Shown here: piece by piece, positions 14,560 through 23,937 of the stretch
Numbering within the stretch: the first letter of the stretch is position 1
Layout: each line of letters opens with the position of its first letter
Origin: UBA4877 sp002399285
Lineage (GTDB): Bacteria > Bacillota > Thermoanaerobacteria > Thermoanaerobacterales > UBA4877
Assembly (NCBI GenBank): GCA_036771835.1
Contig: DAIPGN010000014.1
Coordinates: 1 to 64,000, forward strand
DNA: 64,000 nt
Direction: 5' to 3'
Made by a program: the position numbers and the translations under genes
The notes under the pieces: model-generated
What the model saw: only the letters and a program-made list of their open reading frames with translations
Told to the model about the DNA's origin: nothing
Database searches by the model: none

Positions 14560-15699
14560 ATGAAGATTACAGATGCCCATTTAACGCTGGCTGAGGTACC
14601 GCTTTCCGATCCGTTTCGCAGTACGTGGAATCCGGGAAATCCCGAAAAGAAACTATTTGTGACGCTCGTTGAGGTAGACACTGATGACGGGGTAAAGGGA
14701 TACGGTGCCGCATGCGACTCGGCACAGCTCCTTTCAGGTGTTTGGGAGACTCAGGTTAAGCCTCTCTTAATAGGAAGAGACGTTACTGAAACGGAAGCAA
14801 TATCGACAGGCTTAAGCAATATCTGCCTGTATGCATATAGACCATGGGCTATTGATGTTGCCGTTTGGGATGCGCTTGGAAAATATGCAAATCTGCCTAT
14901 ATATAAAATGCTGGGCGGAGCGCAGGATAAGATTTTAGCTTATGCAAGCACGGGCGAATTGAAGACTCCCGAAGAGAGGATCGAGGACGCCGAGAGGTTT
15001 ATTTCTGAAGGATTCAAAATGATGAAGATAAGAGTTCATCAGGATAATGTCGAGGATGATCTTGCGGAAGTCGAACAAATTGTTAAGGCTGTCGGCAATA
15101 AGATCAAAATCGCCGTGGATGCAAATCAAGGATGGTTTTTTGTTGGAAAGAAAGCAGTTAATAAGTGGGATTATAAGACGGCTCTTTATGTTGCTAAGAG
15201 ACTTGAAGAGATGGGAATCGAATGGTTAGAGGAACCTCTGTATGGTTATGACTATGAAGGACTTGCACAGCTCAGGCAATCGGTTTCAATAAATATAGCA
15301 GGCGGAGAGCTGAACAGCCAGGTACACGAATACAAGGAATTCTTAAAACATGGCTGCTTTGATATTTATCAAGTGGATACGGTCTTATCAGCCGGCATCC
15401 TGCAGTCCAGGAAAATCGCCGCAATGGTGGAAGCGGAAAACAAAATCTATACTCCCCACACATGGACTCATGGAATGGGTCTTGCCGCTGCACTTCAGGT
15501 AGCAGGTTCCGTGACGAATTGCCCATTTATCGAGTACTGCTATGATCCGCCGAGATGGGATTATACTATCCGCGACTGCATGCTGACAGAGCCTCTCAAA
15601 GTGGACAAAGACGGTTATATCCATGTACCGGACGGCCCGGGACTGGGTGTTGAGATCAACCACGAATTGATCGATAAATATACGGTCCGCAAGATGTAA
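14560..15699 (+). CDS. Mandelate racemase/muconate lactonizing-type enzyme
   Basis: 379 residues of the enolase superfamily. Residues visible: KIR base motif (K156, R158), metal ligands D187 (VDANQGW), E225 (WLEEP) and E250 (AGGEL), and the D273-H300 dyad (YQVDT, TPHTWTHG) of the mandelate-racemase subgroup. This chemistry abstracts a proton alpha to a carboxylate, giving racemisation or dehydration of an acid; the substrate cannot be read from sequence. Pairing with an amino-acid permease and sigma-54 control suggests use of an amino or hydroxy acid. Start ATG follows AAGGAGGATC. Confidence 0.85.
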   Translation: MKITDAHLTLAEVPLSDPFRSTWNPGNPEKKLFVTLVEVDTDDGVKGYGAACDSAQLLSGVWETQVKPLLIGRDVTETEAISTGLSNICLYAYRPWAIDVAVWDALGKYANLPIYKMLGGAQDKILAYASTGELKTPEERIEDAERFISEGFKMMKIRVHQDNVEDDLAEVEQIVKAVGNKIKIAVDANQGWFFVGKKAVNKWDYKTALYVAKRLEEMGIEWLEEPLYGYDYEGLAQLRQSVSINIAGGELNSQVHEYKEFLKHGCFDIYQVDTVLSAGILQSRKIAAMVEAENKIYTPHTWTHGMGLAAALQVAGSVTNCPFIEYCYDPPRWDYTIRDCMLTEPLKVDKDGYIHVPDGPGLGVEINHELIDKYTVRKM

Positions 15700-15731
15700 A
15701 AAGTATATTAAAGGATAAGAAGGAGAAATTA

Positions 15732-15783
15732 CATAGTCAGATGCTTGCAATTTTAGTTGAAATATTGGGAGTGTCTGACTATG
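15732..15783 (+). other. Intercistronic hairpin
   Basis: CATAGTCAGA (15732-15741) and TCTGACTATG (15774-15783) form a perfect 10-bp stem with a 32-base loop between the enolase-family gene and the permease. A weak T run follows. It may tune the expression ratio or stabilise the upstream message. Confidence 0.45.
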
Positions 15784-15846
15784 ACTGTTTTTAGTAACTT
15801 TATGTGTTTACCTTTCTGCAAATATGCATAAGAGGGAGTGTAAAAG

Positions 15847-17169
15847 ATGTCGGAAGAAAAATTAAAAAAATCTGTTACATTCATAGAATCACTTGCAATA
15901 ATAATAGGCCTGGTAATAGGTTCGGGCATATTCATAAAACCTGCTGTCGTACTGAAAAATGCAGGGTCTCCCGGTATGGCGGTGATGACTTGGATCGTAG
16001 GAGGACTCATAACATTATGCGCCGCTCTTTCCATATCCGAGATTGCGGGCGCCATACCAAAGACAGGAGGATTCTATACTTATTTAAAGGAACTTTATGG
16101 GGATGTTTGGGGATTCTTGTATGGCTGGGTCGAGCTCGTCATTTCGTACCCGGGGTCTACTGCGGCGCTTGCCATTGCCTTTGCGACATATGCATCGTTT
16201 TTTGTTCCGCTGACCGCAATGCAGCAAAAAGTACTTGCCATACTAATGATAGCATTGTTTATAGGCTTAAATATACTTGCCACAAAGTATGGTTCCGTTG
16301 TACAGACCTTGGCGACCATAGGCAAGCTCATACCGATGATAGTAATTATTGCCGTGGGTCTGATAAGTGGAACAGCCCACGATCTGGGCTTTGTCAGCAC
16401 CGGCGTAGCCGCGGGAAGCGGCTTTGGAGCAGCAATATTAGGCGTGCTATGGGCTTTTGACGGATGGATAAGCATTACCTATATGGCCGGCGAGGTTGAA
16501 GACGCAAAGAATAAGCTTCCAAAGGCGATCGTTGTCGGCGTATTAGTGGTATTAACGGTTTATACGCTGTTTAATGTGGCTATATTTAATACAATGCCGG
16601 CTGATCAGGTGGCAAATTCAGAAATGATAGCTTCTGATGTGGCGGTTAAGTTATTTGGTACCCGCGGCGCTATTATCATTAACATTGGAATACTGATCTC
16701 CGTCTTTGGAGCTTTAAATGGCAATCTGATGACGGGAGCACGTATACCATTTGCTATGGGAGAACAAAAACAATTACCTTGCTCGGAGTGGTTCTGTAAA
16801 GTTCATCCCAAATTTGCAACTCCTGCGAACGCATTAATTACAATTGGCGTGATTTCAGTAATTTATATATTATTAGGTACATTTAATACTATAACAGACT
16901 TCATAGAATTTGTTTTGTGGATATTCTTTACATTTGGAGTTCTTGGAGTCTTTGTGCTGAGGAAAAGGGTGCCTGCAGAAAAAAGGCCGTTCAAGGTTCC
17001 GCTGTATCCAATAACGCCTATTTTGGGCATGTGCGGAGGGCTGTTCATATTAGTAAGCACGCTGAGGAGTTCTTTCCTACATGCCATGATAGGTATTGGA
17101 CTTACTCTGCTGGGATTACCGATATATTATTATGTTGAAAGAAAGAAGAAAACAGGGGAAAAGATATAA
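15847..17169 (+). CDS. APC-family amino-acid permease (LAT/SteT-like)
   Basis: 440 residues with about 12 membrane helices. The first helix carries IIIGLVIGSGIFIKPA, the conserved unwound substrate site of APC transporters; length and sequence are close to the Bacillus serine/threonine exchanger SteT. Start ATG 15847 follows GAGGGAG. It lies downstream of the enolase-family gene in the same direction with no terminator between, so it is probably under the same sigma-54 promoter and imports or exchanges that enzyme's substrate or product. Confidence 0.85.
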   Translation: MSEEKLKKSVTFIESLAIIIGLVIGSGIFIKPAVVLKNAGSPGMAVMTWIVGGLITLCAALSISEIAGAIPKTGGFYTYLKELYGDVWGFLYGWVELVISYPGSTAALAIAFATYASFFVPLTAMQQKVLAILMIALFIGLNILATKYGSVVQTLATIGKLIPMIVIIAVGLISGTAHDLGFVSTGVAAGSGFGAAILGVLWAFDGWISITYMAGEVEDAKNKLPKAIVVGVLVVLTVYTLFNVAIFNTMPADQVANSEMIASDVAVKLFGTRGAIIINIGILISVFGALNGNLMTGARIPFAMGEQKQLPCSEWFCKVHPKFATPANALITIGVISVIYILLGTFNTITDFIEFVLWIFFTFGVLGVFVLRKRVPAEKRPFKVPLYPITPILGMCGGLFILVSTLRSSFLHAMIGIGLTLLGLPIYYYVERKKKTGEKI

Positions 17170-17244
17170 TACACTTTTAAAACTTATTTAAATTAATGTA
17201 TCTGCATAATCGAGCATTGAAAATCAAAAATAGAAATTACTATT

Positions 17245-17270
17245 TACCCGTCACTAAAAAATGACGGGTA
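17245..17270. terminator. Bidirectional terminator
   Basis: TACCCGTCA and TGACGGGTA form a 9-bp stem with an 8-base A-rich loop, between the convergent permease and GntR genes, with TTATTATA after it. Confidence 0.75.
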
Positions 17271-17315
17271 TTATTATACACAAGGAATCAATTTTTATAG
17301 AAATAATAACATCTA

Positions 17316-18029
17316 TTATGAGTAATCAGTTAACGTTATGACATAATTAAAGGTTTTATAATTGTTGACTTCTACAGTATATTCTACAGGAGTTATCCCC
17401 ATATTAGTGTATCCTGTAGTTGTAATAATTAAAGCGGGACCGGACGTTTCATTGATTAGATGTTTGGCTTCAAATCCTTTAATGGTTTTTGCGTTAAAAC
17501 TATAAATCTGCCTATCAATTTTTATGTTGTAATATTCCTTGAGTATATCATACAAAGAGTATTCTTTTAGATTGAATTTTTCTAGTCCCGGACACAATTT
17601 TGCAGAGACATTACAATATTCAATTACCTGAGGAACATTGTCGCCATATCGAATACGATTTATGCGGTAGACCATATCATTATCATCAAGTTGCAAAATA
17701 TCTTTAACATCGTTATCAGGTTTCTGAAGTTTTATCTTTAGCAACTTGTTGGTAACTTTCATGTTGTTCATAGCCATATAATGAGTGAACGACATTATTT
17801 TCGAACCGCGGTTTATAGCAGGATTTAATACATAGTAACCTTTATTTTTAATATAATAAAGGAGTTTATGATTTTCTAGATATGCAAGTGCCCTTTTTAT
17901 GGTTACTCTTGAAACACCATATTTTTTTACATACATACTTTCAGATTCTAATTTTTCACCAGGTTTATAATTATGTTCTATATCTTTTTTAATATCGTTT
18001 GCAATTTCTATGTAAATAACGTCCCGCAA
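17316..18029 (-). CDS. GntR-family regulator (HutC/UTRA type)
   Basis: 237 residues starting at TTG 18029, eight bases after AAGGAG. The N-terminal winged helix (LESESMYVKKYGVSRVTIKRALAYLENHKLL) is followed by a UTRA ligand domain (about 80-235). This subfamily, which includes the trehalose and N-acetylglucosamine regulators, binds sugar phosphates. It is divergent from the PTS cluster at 18351. Matching palindromes lie at its own promoter (18051) and at the PTS promoter (18274), so it probably represses both. Confidence 0.88.
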   Translation of the reverse strand: MRDVIYIEIANDIKKDIEHNYKPGEKLESESMYVKKYGVSRVTIKRALAYLENHKLLYYIKNKGYYVLNPAINRGSKIMSFTHYMAMNNMKVTNKLLKIKLQKPDNDVKDILQLDDNDMVYRINRIRYGDNVPQVIEYCNVSAKLCPGLEKFNLKEYSLYDILKEYYNIKIDRQIYSFNAKTIKGFEAKHLINETSGPALIITTTGYTNMGITPVEYTVEVNNYKTFNYVITLTDYS

Positions 18030-18050
18030 GTTATCAACTCCTTGTAAAAA

Positions 18051-18060
18051 GTGTATACAC
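18051..18060. promoter_or_regulatory. GntR operator at the regulator's own gene
   Basis: Perfect palindrome GTGTATACAC just upstream of the GntR ribosome site, matching the core of the PTS-side operator. This suggests autoregulation. Confidence 0.6.
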
Positions 18061-18245
18061 ATTTTCGATACTATATTATATCATTGAAACAACATTGTTG
18101 CCAACACTTCCAAATGATTTTTTAGCTTTTTCTGTATATTCTTTGTTCATACGTTACAATACGATTATTGATATTCATCACTTGATCAACTTGTTCTATG
18201 AGATTCTATACATTTATAAATAATCGTGGCAATTTGGATTTACTA

Positions 18246-18289
18246 TTGACATCGTTTGCATTAGTGATAAAATATTGTGTGTACACAAT
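18246..18289 (+). promoter_or_regulatory. PTS operon promoter with overlapping operator
   Basis: TTGACA (18246-18251) and TAAAAT (18268-18273) are 16 bp apart. The palindrome ATTGTGT-GT-ACACAAT (18274-18289) covers the expected start point, a position that gives repression. A further half-site TTGTGTATAA lies at about 18315. The rest of the 18030-18350 gap shows no gene. Confidence 0.7.
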
Positions 18290-18350
18290 ATAAATAGTTA
18301 ATACAAACTTATAAAGTTGTGTATAATAAAATACAGAAAGGAGAAAAGTC

Positions 18351-19961
18351 ATGAACAAAAAGTCTTTACTGCCATTCTTTCAGAAGCTGTCAAGGGCATT
18401 CTTGATACCTATTGCTCTGATTTCCGCTGGATCGTTGGCTATGGGTTTTGCTTCTATCTTTCAGCAGCCTAATATACTTGAGGCTTTGCCATTTTTGGGT
18501 GCCCCTTGGTTCCAATATGTAAACGATATTTTATTAAATATCGGTCTGTTGGTACTAAAAAATTTACCTGCCATATATGCAGTTGCACTGGCCTTTGCGT
18601 TTGCGACCGAACAAAAGGAATATGCAGCTTTTGCAGGTTTTTTGGGATACTTATCATTTATCAGTTCAATGAGCTTTTTGATAACTAAATTTCCCAGTGT
18701 TGCTGCAATGTTCCCTAAGGGTGGTATTACGACAGTTTTAGGTTTTGAAACGGTTAATTGTAATATTGTAGGAGGTATGATTACCGGTGTTTTGGCAGGT
18801 ATTATACATAATAAATTTAAAGACATAAAGCTTCCTATGGCGTTTGCTTTCTTTCAGGGAGTTCGGTTTACACCGATTGCCAGTATGTTTATTATGTATA
18901 TATTTGGGCAACTGTTTCCATTTGCTTGGGTTTGGCTATCAAGGGCAATCAATGCACTGGGATATACTTTAAATTCTGCAGGAATATTTGGTCCATTTAT
19001 TTATGGATTGGTTGAAAGGCTGCTTATACCTACCGGCTTACATCAAATATGGAATTCATTGATTCGTACAACTGCTATATCCGGGGAATATGTCTTTAAA
19101 TCTGGTGCTGTGGCTACAGGAGTTACTCAGGCGTATTCATTATATCTAGCTGAAGGGCTGCCAGTATCGCCATCAGGAGTTACTCTGAGGGAATTGGTTA
19201 AATATCAGTTTGGGCCGCAGATACCAATAATGTTAGGTGCACTTCCGGGAATCTGTTTGGCAATTTATCATACAGCTTACAAAGAAAAAAGAGAATCAAT
19301 AAAATCATTACTGTTAACTGCAGCATTAACCGCAATATTTGCTGCTGTATCAGAACCTGTTGAATTCATCTTCCTGTTTAGTGCTCCGTTATTATATGTA
19401 GTTTATGCAATACTTAACGGTTTGAGTTGGTTGCTATGCTACGTACTTGGATCTGCTGTCGGCGGTGGAGAATCGAGCATCATTGGATTATTTATACATG
19501 GTATATTAAGACGTAATTCCAATGTTTGGGTCGTATTAATGCTGATTCCTATTTATTTTATAGTTTGCTATGTTCTATTTAAATGGTGGATTGTTAGATT
19601 TGACGTTAAGACTCCAGGCAGAGGCGGAGATTATGATGATTCACTGGCTTTTGCAGCTGAAATTGCAAACGTTTCTGTAAATCAGAAGAAAGATAATTTA
19701 GATGTAAATAATCCTGAAGTTTTGAAGGCACAGATTATTATTAAAGGACTTGGAGGCAAAGACAATATTGTTGAACTTGAAGCTTGTATGTCCAGATTAC
19801 GAGTTGAATTGAAGGATGGAAGTTTGTTTGATGAAGGCATTATAAAGAAAACAGGGTGCAATGGTATAGTAAGAGCAGATGAACGTAATGTTCAAATTGT
19901 TTATGGTACAACTGTAACGCTTATAAAGAAAACAGTTGAAAAAGAATTAGCAAAATTATAA
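18351..19961 (+). CDS. PTS alpha-glucoside transporter, EIICB
   Basis: 536 residues. Residues 1-420 form the EIIC channel domain of the glucose/glucoside superfamily, with LVERLLIPTGLHQIWNS and AVSEPVEFIFLF loops that bind sugar. Residues about 460-536 form EIIB with phospho-Cys479 in ELEACMSRLRVEL. EIIA is not fused and is encoded separately at 21421. The neighbouring GH4 gene points to maltose or another alpha-glucoside as substrate. Codon use is AT-rich like the rest of this cluster. Confidence 0.9.
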   Translation: MNKKSLLPFFQKLSRAFLIPIALISAGSLAMGFASIFQQPNILEALPFLGAPWFQYVNDILLNIGLLVLKNLPAIYAVALAFAFATEQKEYAAFAGFLGYLSFISSMSFLITKFPSVAAMFPKGGITTVLGFETVNCNIVGGMITGVLAGIIHNKFKDIKLPMAFAFFQGVRFTPIASMFIMYIFGQLFPFAWVWLSRAINALGYTLNSAGIFGPFIYGLVERLLIPTGLHQIWNSLIRTTAISGEYVFKSGAVATGVTQAYSLYLAEGLPVSPSGVTLRELVKYQFGPQIPIMLGALPGICLAIYHTAYKEKRESIKSLLLTAALTAIFAAVSEPVEFIFLFSAPLLYVVYAILNGLSWLLCYVLGSAVGGGESSIIGLFIHGILRRNSNVWVVLMLIPIYFIVCYVLFKWWIVRFDVKTPGRGGDYDDSLAFAAEIANVSVNQKKDNLDVNNPEVLKAQIIIKGLGGKDNIVELEACMSRLRVELKDGSLFDEGIIKKTGCNGIVRADERNVQIVYGTTVTLIKKTVEKELAKL

Positions 19962-19977
19962 AGAGGAGGTAATTACT

Positions 19978-21303
19978 TTGAAGAAATTTTCAGTTGTTAT
20001 TGCAGGAGGCGGCAGTACTTATACACCGGAGATTGTATGTACATTATTAAATCATATTGACAGGCTCCCATTGAGGAAAATTAAACTTTATGATAATGAT
20101 GGAACCCGTCAAAATAAATTGGCAAAAGCATGTGAGATATTGGTAAAGGAAAAAGATCCCTCCATTGAGTTTATTGCTACAACCGATCCAATGGAAGCCT
20201 ACACGGATGTAGATTTCTGCTTAGCGCATATCAGGGTGGGACAGTTGCCAATGAGAGAACGTGACGAAAAAATTGCCTTAAAACACGGCTGTGTTGGTCA
20301 AGAAACCTGCGGAGCGGGTGGAATTGCATACGGAATGAGATCAATTGCAGGAGTATTAGAAAACTTGGACTACATGGAGAAATATTCACCAAATGCTTGG
20401 ATGTTGAATTACTCTAACCCCGCAGCTATCGTAGCCGAAGCGACAAGAAGATTTAGACCACACTCAAGAATAATAAATATATGCGATATGCCGATTGGAC
20501 TGGAAGATTCAATGGCAGATATTGCGGGATTAAAAAGCCGCAAGGAAATGGATGTAAGGTACTTTGGCCTAAATCATTATGGCTGGTGGTCTGATATAAG
20601 AGACAAAGAAGGAAATGACTTGATGCCCAAAATCAAGGAATATATGCTTGAAAACGGTTTTGTCTCGCCTAAGATGGCTGCCAGTCATCAGGAAAAAAGT
20701 TGGAACGAAACTTATTATAAAGCTAAGGACATTCTGGCACTTGATCCGACATATATTCCAAACAGTTATTTTAAATATTATTTGTTTCCTGATTATGTCG
20801 TTTCTCATTCGGATGTTAACCATACCAGGGCAAACGAAGTTATGGAGGGAAGAGAGAAGAATGTCTTTGAAGCATGTAAAAATATTGCGGAAAATGGAAC
20901 TGCAAAGGGAAGTTACCTTGAAATAACTAATCATGCCACATTCATCGTAGATTTATGTATTGCCCTTGCTTTCAATACTCACGAGAGAATGCTGCTGATT
21001 GTAGAAAATAATGGGGCTATTGAGAATTTCTCACCAGATACTATGGTGGAGATCCCATGTCTTGTCGGTAAAAATGGGTATGAGCGCTTATCAATCGGGA
21101 GGATACCAACGTTTCAGAAAGGATTGATGGAACAGCAGGTTGCAGTGGAGAAATTGGTTGTTGATGCTTGGGAGCAAGGTTCCTATCTAAAGCTTTGGCA
21201 GGCACTTACTTTATCCAGGTGTGTACCGAGTGCAAAGGTTGCAAAAGAGCTTCTGGACGATTATATTGTAGCTAATAGGGGCTATTGGCCAGAACTAAAA
21301 TAA
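19978..21303 (+). CDS. 6-phospho-alpha-glucosidase, GH family 4
   Basis: 441 residues. NAD-binding AGGGSTYTPE is at the N terminus; the Mn2+ ligands are Cys169 (INICDMPIG) and His200 (GLNHYGW), as in GlvA/MalA. GH4 enzymes use NAD+ and Mn2+ to cleave phosphorylated disaccharides by a redox-elimination route. It would split the 6-phospho sugar delivered by the EIICB. TTG start 19978 behind AGAGGAGG, 16 bp after the EIICB stop. Confidence 0.92.
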   Translation: MKKFSVVIAGGGSTYTPEIVCTLLNHIDRLPLRKIKLYDNDGTRQNKLAKACEILVKEKDPSIEFIATTDPMEAYTDVDFCLAHIRVGQLPMRERDEKIALKHGCVGQETCGAGGIAYGMRSIAGVLENLDYMEKYSPNAWMLNYSNPAAIVAEATRRFRPHSRIINICDMPIGLEDSMADIAGLKSRKEMDVRYFGLNHYGWWSDIRDKEGNDLMPKIKEYMLENGFVSPKMAASHQEKSWNETYYKAKDILALDPTYIPNSYFKYYLFPDYVVSHSDVNHTRANEVMEGREKNVFEACKNIAENGTAKGSYLEITNHATFIVDLCIALAFNTHERMLLIVENNGAIENFSPDTMVEIPCLVGKNGYERLSIGRIPTFQKGLMEQQVAVEKLVVDAWEQGSYLKLWQALTLSRCVPSAKVAKELLDDYIVANRGYWPELK

Positions 21304-21372
21304 TATTGAAGGTGGAACAGAATGTTCACTGAATGTGCATAAAAAGTTAAAATGATAAGGTTATTGTAAAGG

Positions 21373-21400
21373 GAGCTGTAGCTATACGTTGCTACAGCTC
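21373..21400 (+). other. Intercistronic hairpin before the EIIA gene
   Basis: GAGCTGTAGC and GCTACAGCTC form a perfect 10-bp stem around TATACGTT, followed by TAAATAG and not a T run. It may protect the GH4 message or set the level of EIIA. Confidence 0.5.
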
Positions 21401-21420
21401 TAAATAGAAGGAGAGTAAAT

Positions 21421-21903
21421 ATGTTAAAATTTTTCAAACCGAGACCTATTGAAATTTACTCGCCTCTTGACGGGGAAACCATTTCTATTAACAAAATTAA
21501 CGATCAGGTTTTTTCTCAGGGAATGGTGGGTGAAGGGGTTGCTATAATTCCTCAGTCTACAGAAATTATTTCTCCTGTTGATGGCACTGTCAGTATTATT
21601 GCTGAAACAAACCATTCAGTATGTATAGTAACAAAAGAAGGTTTGGAATTAATAATACATTACGGATTGGATACGGTAAAATATAAAGGAAAAGGTTTTG
21701 AAATGAAGGTTAAAGTCGGTCAGAGAGTCAACAAAGGAGATGTGCTGTTTAAAGCAGATGATCAATTTTTTAAGGAGAGGAATGTTGATTTGACCTCGCC
21801 GGTGCTTGTATTAAATGGTGATGATTTTATTGTGGAAAATATAAATACGAAAGAAAATATTAAAGCAGGCAAAGATATATTGTTTATGGTAAAAAGTAGA
21901 TAG
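21421..21903 (+). CDS. PTS glucose-type EIIA protein
   Basis: 160 residues, the length of soluble EIIA-Glc. IYSPLDGE at the start and phospho-His80 in LIIHYGLDTV are diagnostic, followed by VKVGQRVNKGDVLF. It receives phosphate from HPr and passes it to the EIIB domain of the transporter at 18351. ATG behind AAGGAGAG. Confidence 0.92.
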   Translation: MLKFFKPRPIEIYSPLDGETISINKINDQVFSQGMVGEGVAIIPQSTEIISPVDGTVSIIAETNHSVCIVTKEGLELIIHYGLDTVKYKGKGFEMKVKVGQRVNKGDVLFKADDQFFKERNVDLTSPVLVLNGDDFIVENINTKENIKAGKDILFMVKSR

Positions 21904-21994
21904 CATAATTATCAATATGTTATCATAACGAATTTGTTAATAGTAAATTTTTGTAAAATTGTTTTTCATAACAGCAAATGTTTTTGTTGGATTG

Positions 21995-22020
21995 TACCCG
22001 CCCTATGAGGCGGGTATTTT
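21995..22020 (+). terminator. Terminator of the PTS cluster
   Basis: TACCCGCC and GGCGGGTA form an 8-bp stem with a CTATGA loop, followed by TTTTATTA. It marks the right end of the AT-rich stretch. Confidence 0.8.
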
Positions 22021-22117
22021 ATTACGATAAATATTGACAATATTTATCAGAAATTAATTTTTTTATGGAAGATTTGTCGAAATTGGTATAAAATACTATG
22101 GAAGGGAGATGGGATAT

Positions 22118-23926
22118 TTGAAGGGTACGGTTGTATCAACATGGGTCAATACGATGAAGGAGATCTATGGCAAGGCTGCGGTTGCAAGTGCAATGAAGGA
22201 AGTCGGCTGGGAGTCCGATAAGATAATAGGGCCGCTGGACGACATCGACGACAATGCCGCTAAGGAGCTTGTTTCCGCCGTGGCGAGGAAGATCGGCAAG
22301 AGTGCCGATGCCGTATGGAGGGAGATAGGCAGGAATAATATTAAGACATTTCACAAGTGGTTCCCGTCGTATTTTGAGAGGAAGAGCCTTAAGGGCTTCC
22401 TGATGATGATGGACGACGTACATAGTCAGATGACGAGACTTATAAAAGGGGCCAGGCCGCCCCGCATTTATGCCAAGGAGCTGGGGAGCGACGGCTTGGA
22501 GATAAAGTATGTGTCGCGAAGGGGCATGTACGATTATTTCCTCGGCCTTTTAGAAGGAGCGGCGGAGTTCTTCAACGAAAAGCTGGACATAAGGGAAGTG
22601 AGCAGAGGCACGGAGCCGGACGGCAGCAACGGCATGACGGTGGACATAAAATTCGCCAAGGCCGTGAATAAAACAAAGACCTACGGCCTTAACAGGGTAC
22701 TGACGTTGGGTATTTTGCGGAATATACCGCTGCGCACCGGACTGTATTCCGGACTGATCACCATGGCCGCCGGGCTCATTATGGGTCTGCCCATGACGGA
22801 GTATTTGACGTTGGGAATTGTGGCGTTTGCGGTGCCGTTTGTGGTATCCCTTATTGCCAATAAGCCAATGGGGCTGCTTACGGAGGAGATAAGCAGGCTG
22901 GGAGACCTGGATATGGAGGATGATATCTCAGTCGTCACCGGGGATATGTATGAAAAGGCATTTTCCAAACTAAAGACCGCCAAAGAGAATCTGCGCCGGG
23001 AAGTCATCTTTATGAAGGGCGGCACGGACGATATGACTAACTTTACCGGTGACTTTTCAGGCGTTGCCGGCGATATGAACAGGGTGTCGGCGGAAATTTC
23101 CACGGCCGTGGAGGATGTGGCCCACGGCGCGGTATCCCAGGCGACGGAGACATCCGACGCGGTGAATATGCTGGACGACAATATAAACAGCCTTAAAACT
23201 GCGGTGGGTAAGCAGCAGACAAACAGGGACAAGCTGGATTCATCGACGAGGGAGATGGAGGTCGCCGCAAACAATGTGGCCGATGTCAGCAGCGTGCTTG
23301 AGCAGACGAAGGACAGATTTTCCGACATCAACACGCAGTCGGAGGATCTGGCGCAGAAGGCAAAGGATATCAGGGATATAGTGAATACCGTGGAGGCCAT
23401 AGCCGACCGTACAAACCTACTGTCGCTGAATGCAGCCATAGAGGCCGCCAGGGCAGGGGAAGCCGGTCAGGGCTTCGCCGTAGTCGCGGATGAGATACGC
23501 AAGCTGGCCGATAACTCCAAGCTGGCCGTGGGCGATATCAACAAAAACCTAGAGGAATTTACGGACAGCGTCATGTTTATGGCCAAGGAGTTCAACGATG
23601 AGTTCAAGAATATGGAGCAGAGTTCAAAGCTTTTAGAGCAGGTGACCAACATCGTCAAGAGCTCGGTGACTGACGTAAAGCAGATCGCCGACGAGATATC
23701 GGCATCGGCTGACGAGCTCTCGGGGACTACGGACAGGCTTACAAAGGTATTTGAAGGCGTGCAGGGCCTGGCCGCCATAGCGGAGGAAAACTCGGCGACA
23801 TCAGAGGAGATGAGCGCCGCGGTAACGGAATACTCCGGCCAGATAACCAAGCTAGTGGATGATATCCATGAGCTGGAGAGGTTTTCCAAGTATTTCAAAG
23901 AGGAACTCAAAAAATATCAGATGTAA
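22118..23926 (+). CDS. H-NOX gas-sensing methyl-accepting chemotaxis protein
   Basis: 602 residues. Residues 1-185 are a heme H-NOX domain with proximal His102 (MDDVHSQ), Pro115 and the Y131-x-S133-x-R135 propionate motif. Distal Trp9, Asn74 and Tyr140, the network that stabilises bound O2 in the Thermoanaerobacter domain, are all present at identical positions. Two membrane helices (about 195-255) and an MCP signalling domain (about 280-602, NLLSLNAAIEAARAGEAGQGFAVVA) follow. TTG 22118 is chosen because it has GAAGGGAG nine bases upstream and gives MKGTVVSTW, matching the family start. Probable oxygen-avoidance receptor. Confidence 0.93.
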   Translation: MKGTVVSTWVNTMKEIYGKAAVASAMKEVGWESDKIIGPLDDIDDNAAKELVSAVARKIGKSADAVWREIGRNNIKTFHKWFPSYFERKSLKGFLMMMDDVHSQMTRLIKGARPPRIYAKELGSDGLEIKYVSRRGMYDYFLGLLEGAAEFFNEKLDIREVSRGTEPDGSNGMTVDIKFAKAVNKTKTYGLNRVLTLGILRNIPLRTGLYSGLITMAAGLIMGLPMTEYLTLGIVAFAVPFVVSLIANKPMGLLTEEISRLGDLDMEDDISVVTGDMYEKAFSKLKTAKENLRREVIFMKGGTDDMTNFTGDFSGVAGDMNRVSAEISTAVEDVAHGAVSQATETSDAVNMLDDNINSLKTAVGKQQTNRDKLDSSTREMEVAANNVADVSSVLEQTKDRFSDINTQSEDLAQKAKDIRDIVNTVEAIADRTNLLSLNAAIEAARAGEAGQGFAVVADEIRKLADNSKLAVGDINKNLEEFTDSVMFMAKEFNDEFKNMEQSSKLLEQVTNIVKSSVTDVKQIADEISASADELSGTTDRLTKVFEGVQGLAAIAEENSATSEEMSAAVTEYSGQITKLVDDIHELERFSKYFKEELKKYQM

Positions 23927-23937
23927 GGAGGAGCGGT

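Noticed and set aside
14061..14560. Possible small genes in the 500-base gap between the activator and the enolase-family gene
   Set aside because: Only short AT-rich frames without ribosome sites; the gap is explained by enhancer sites and the promoter.
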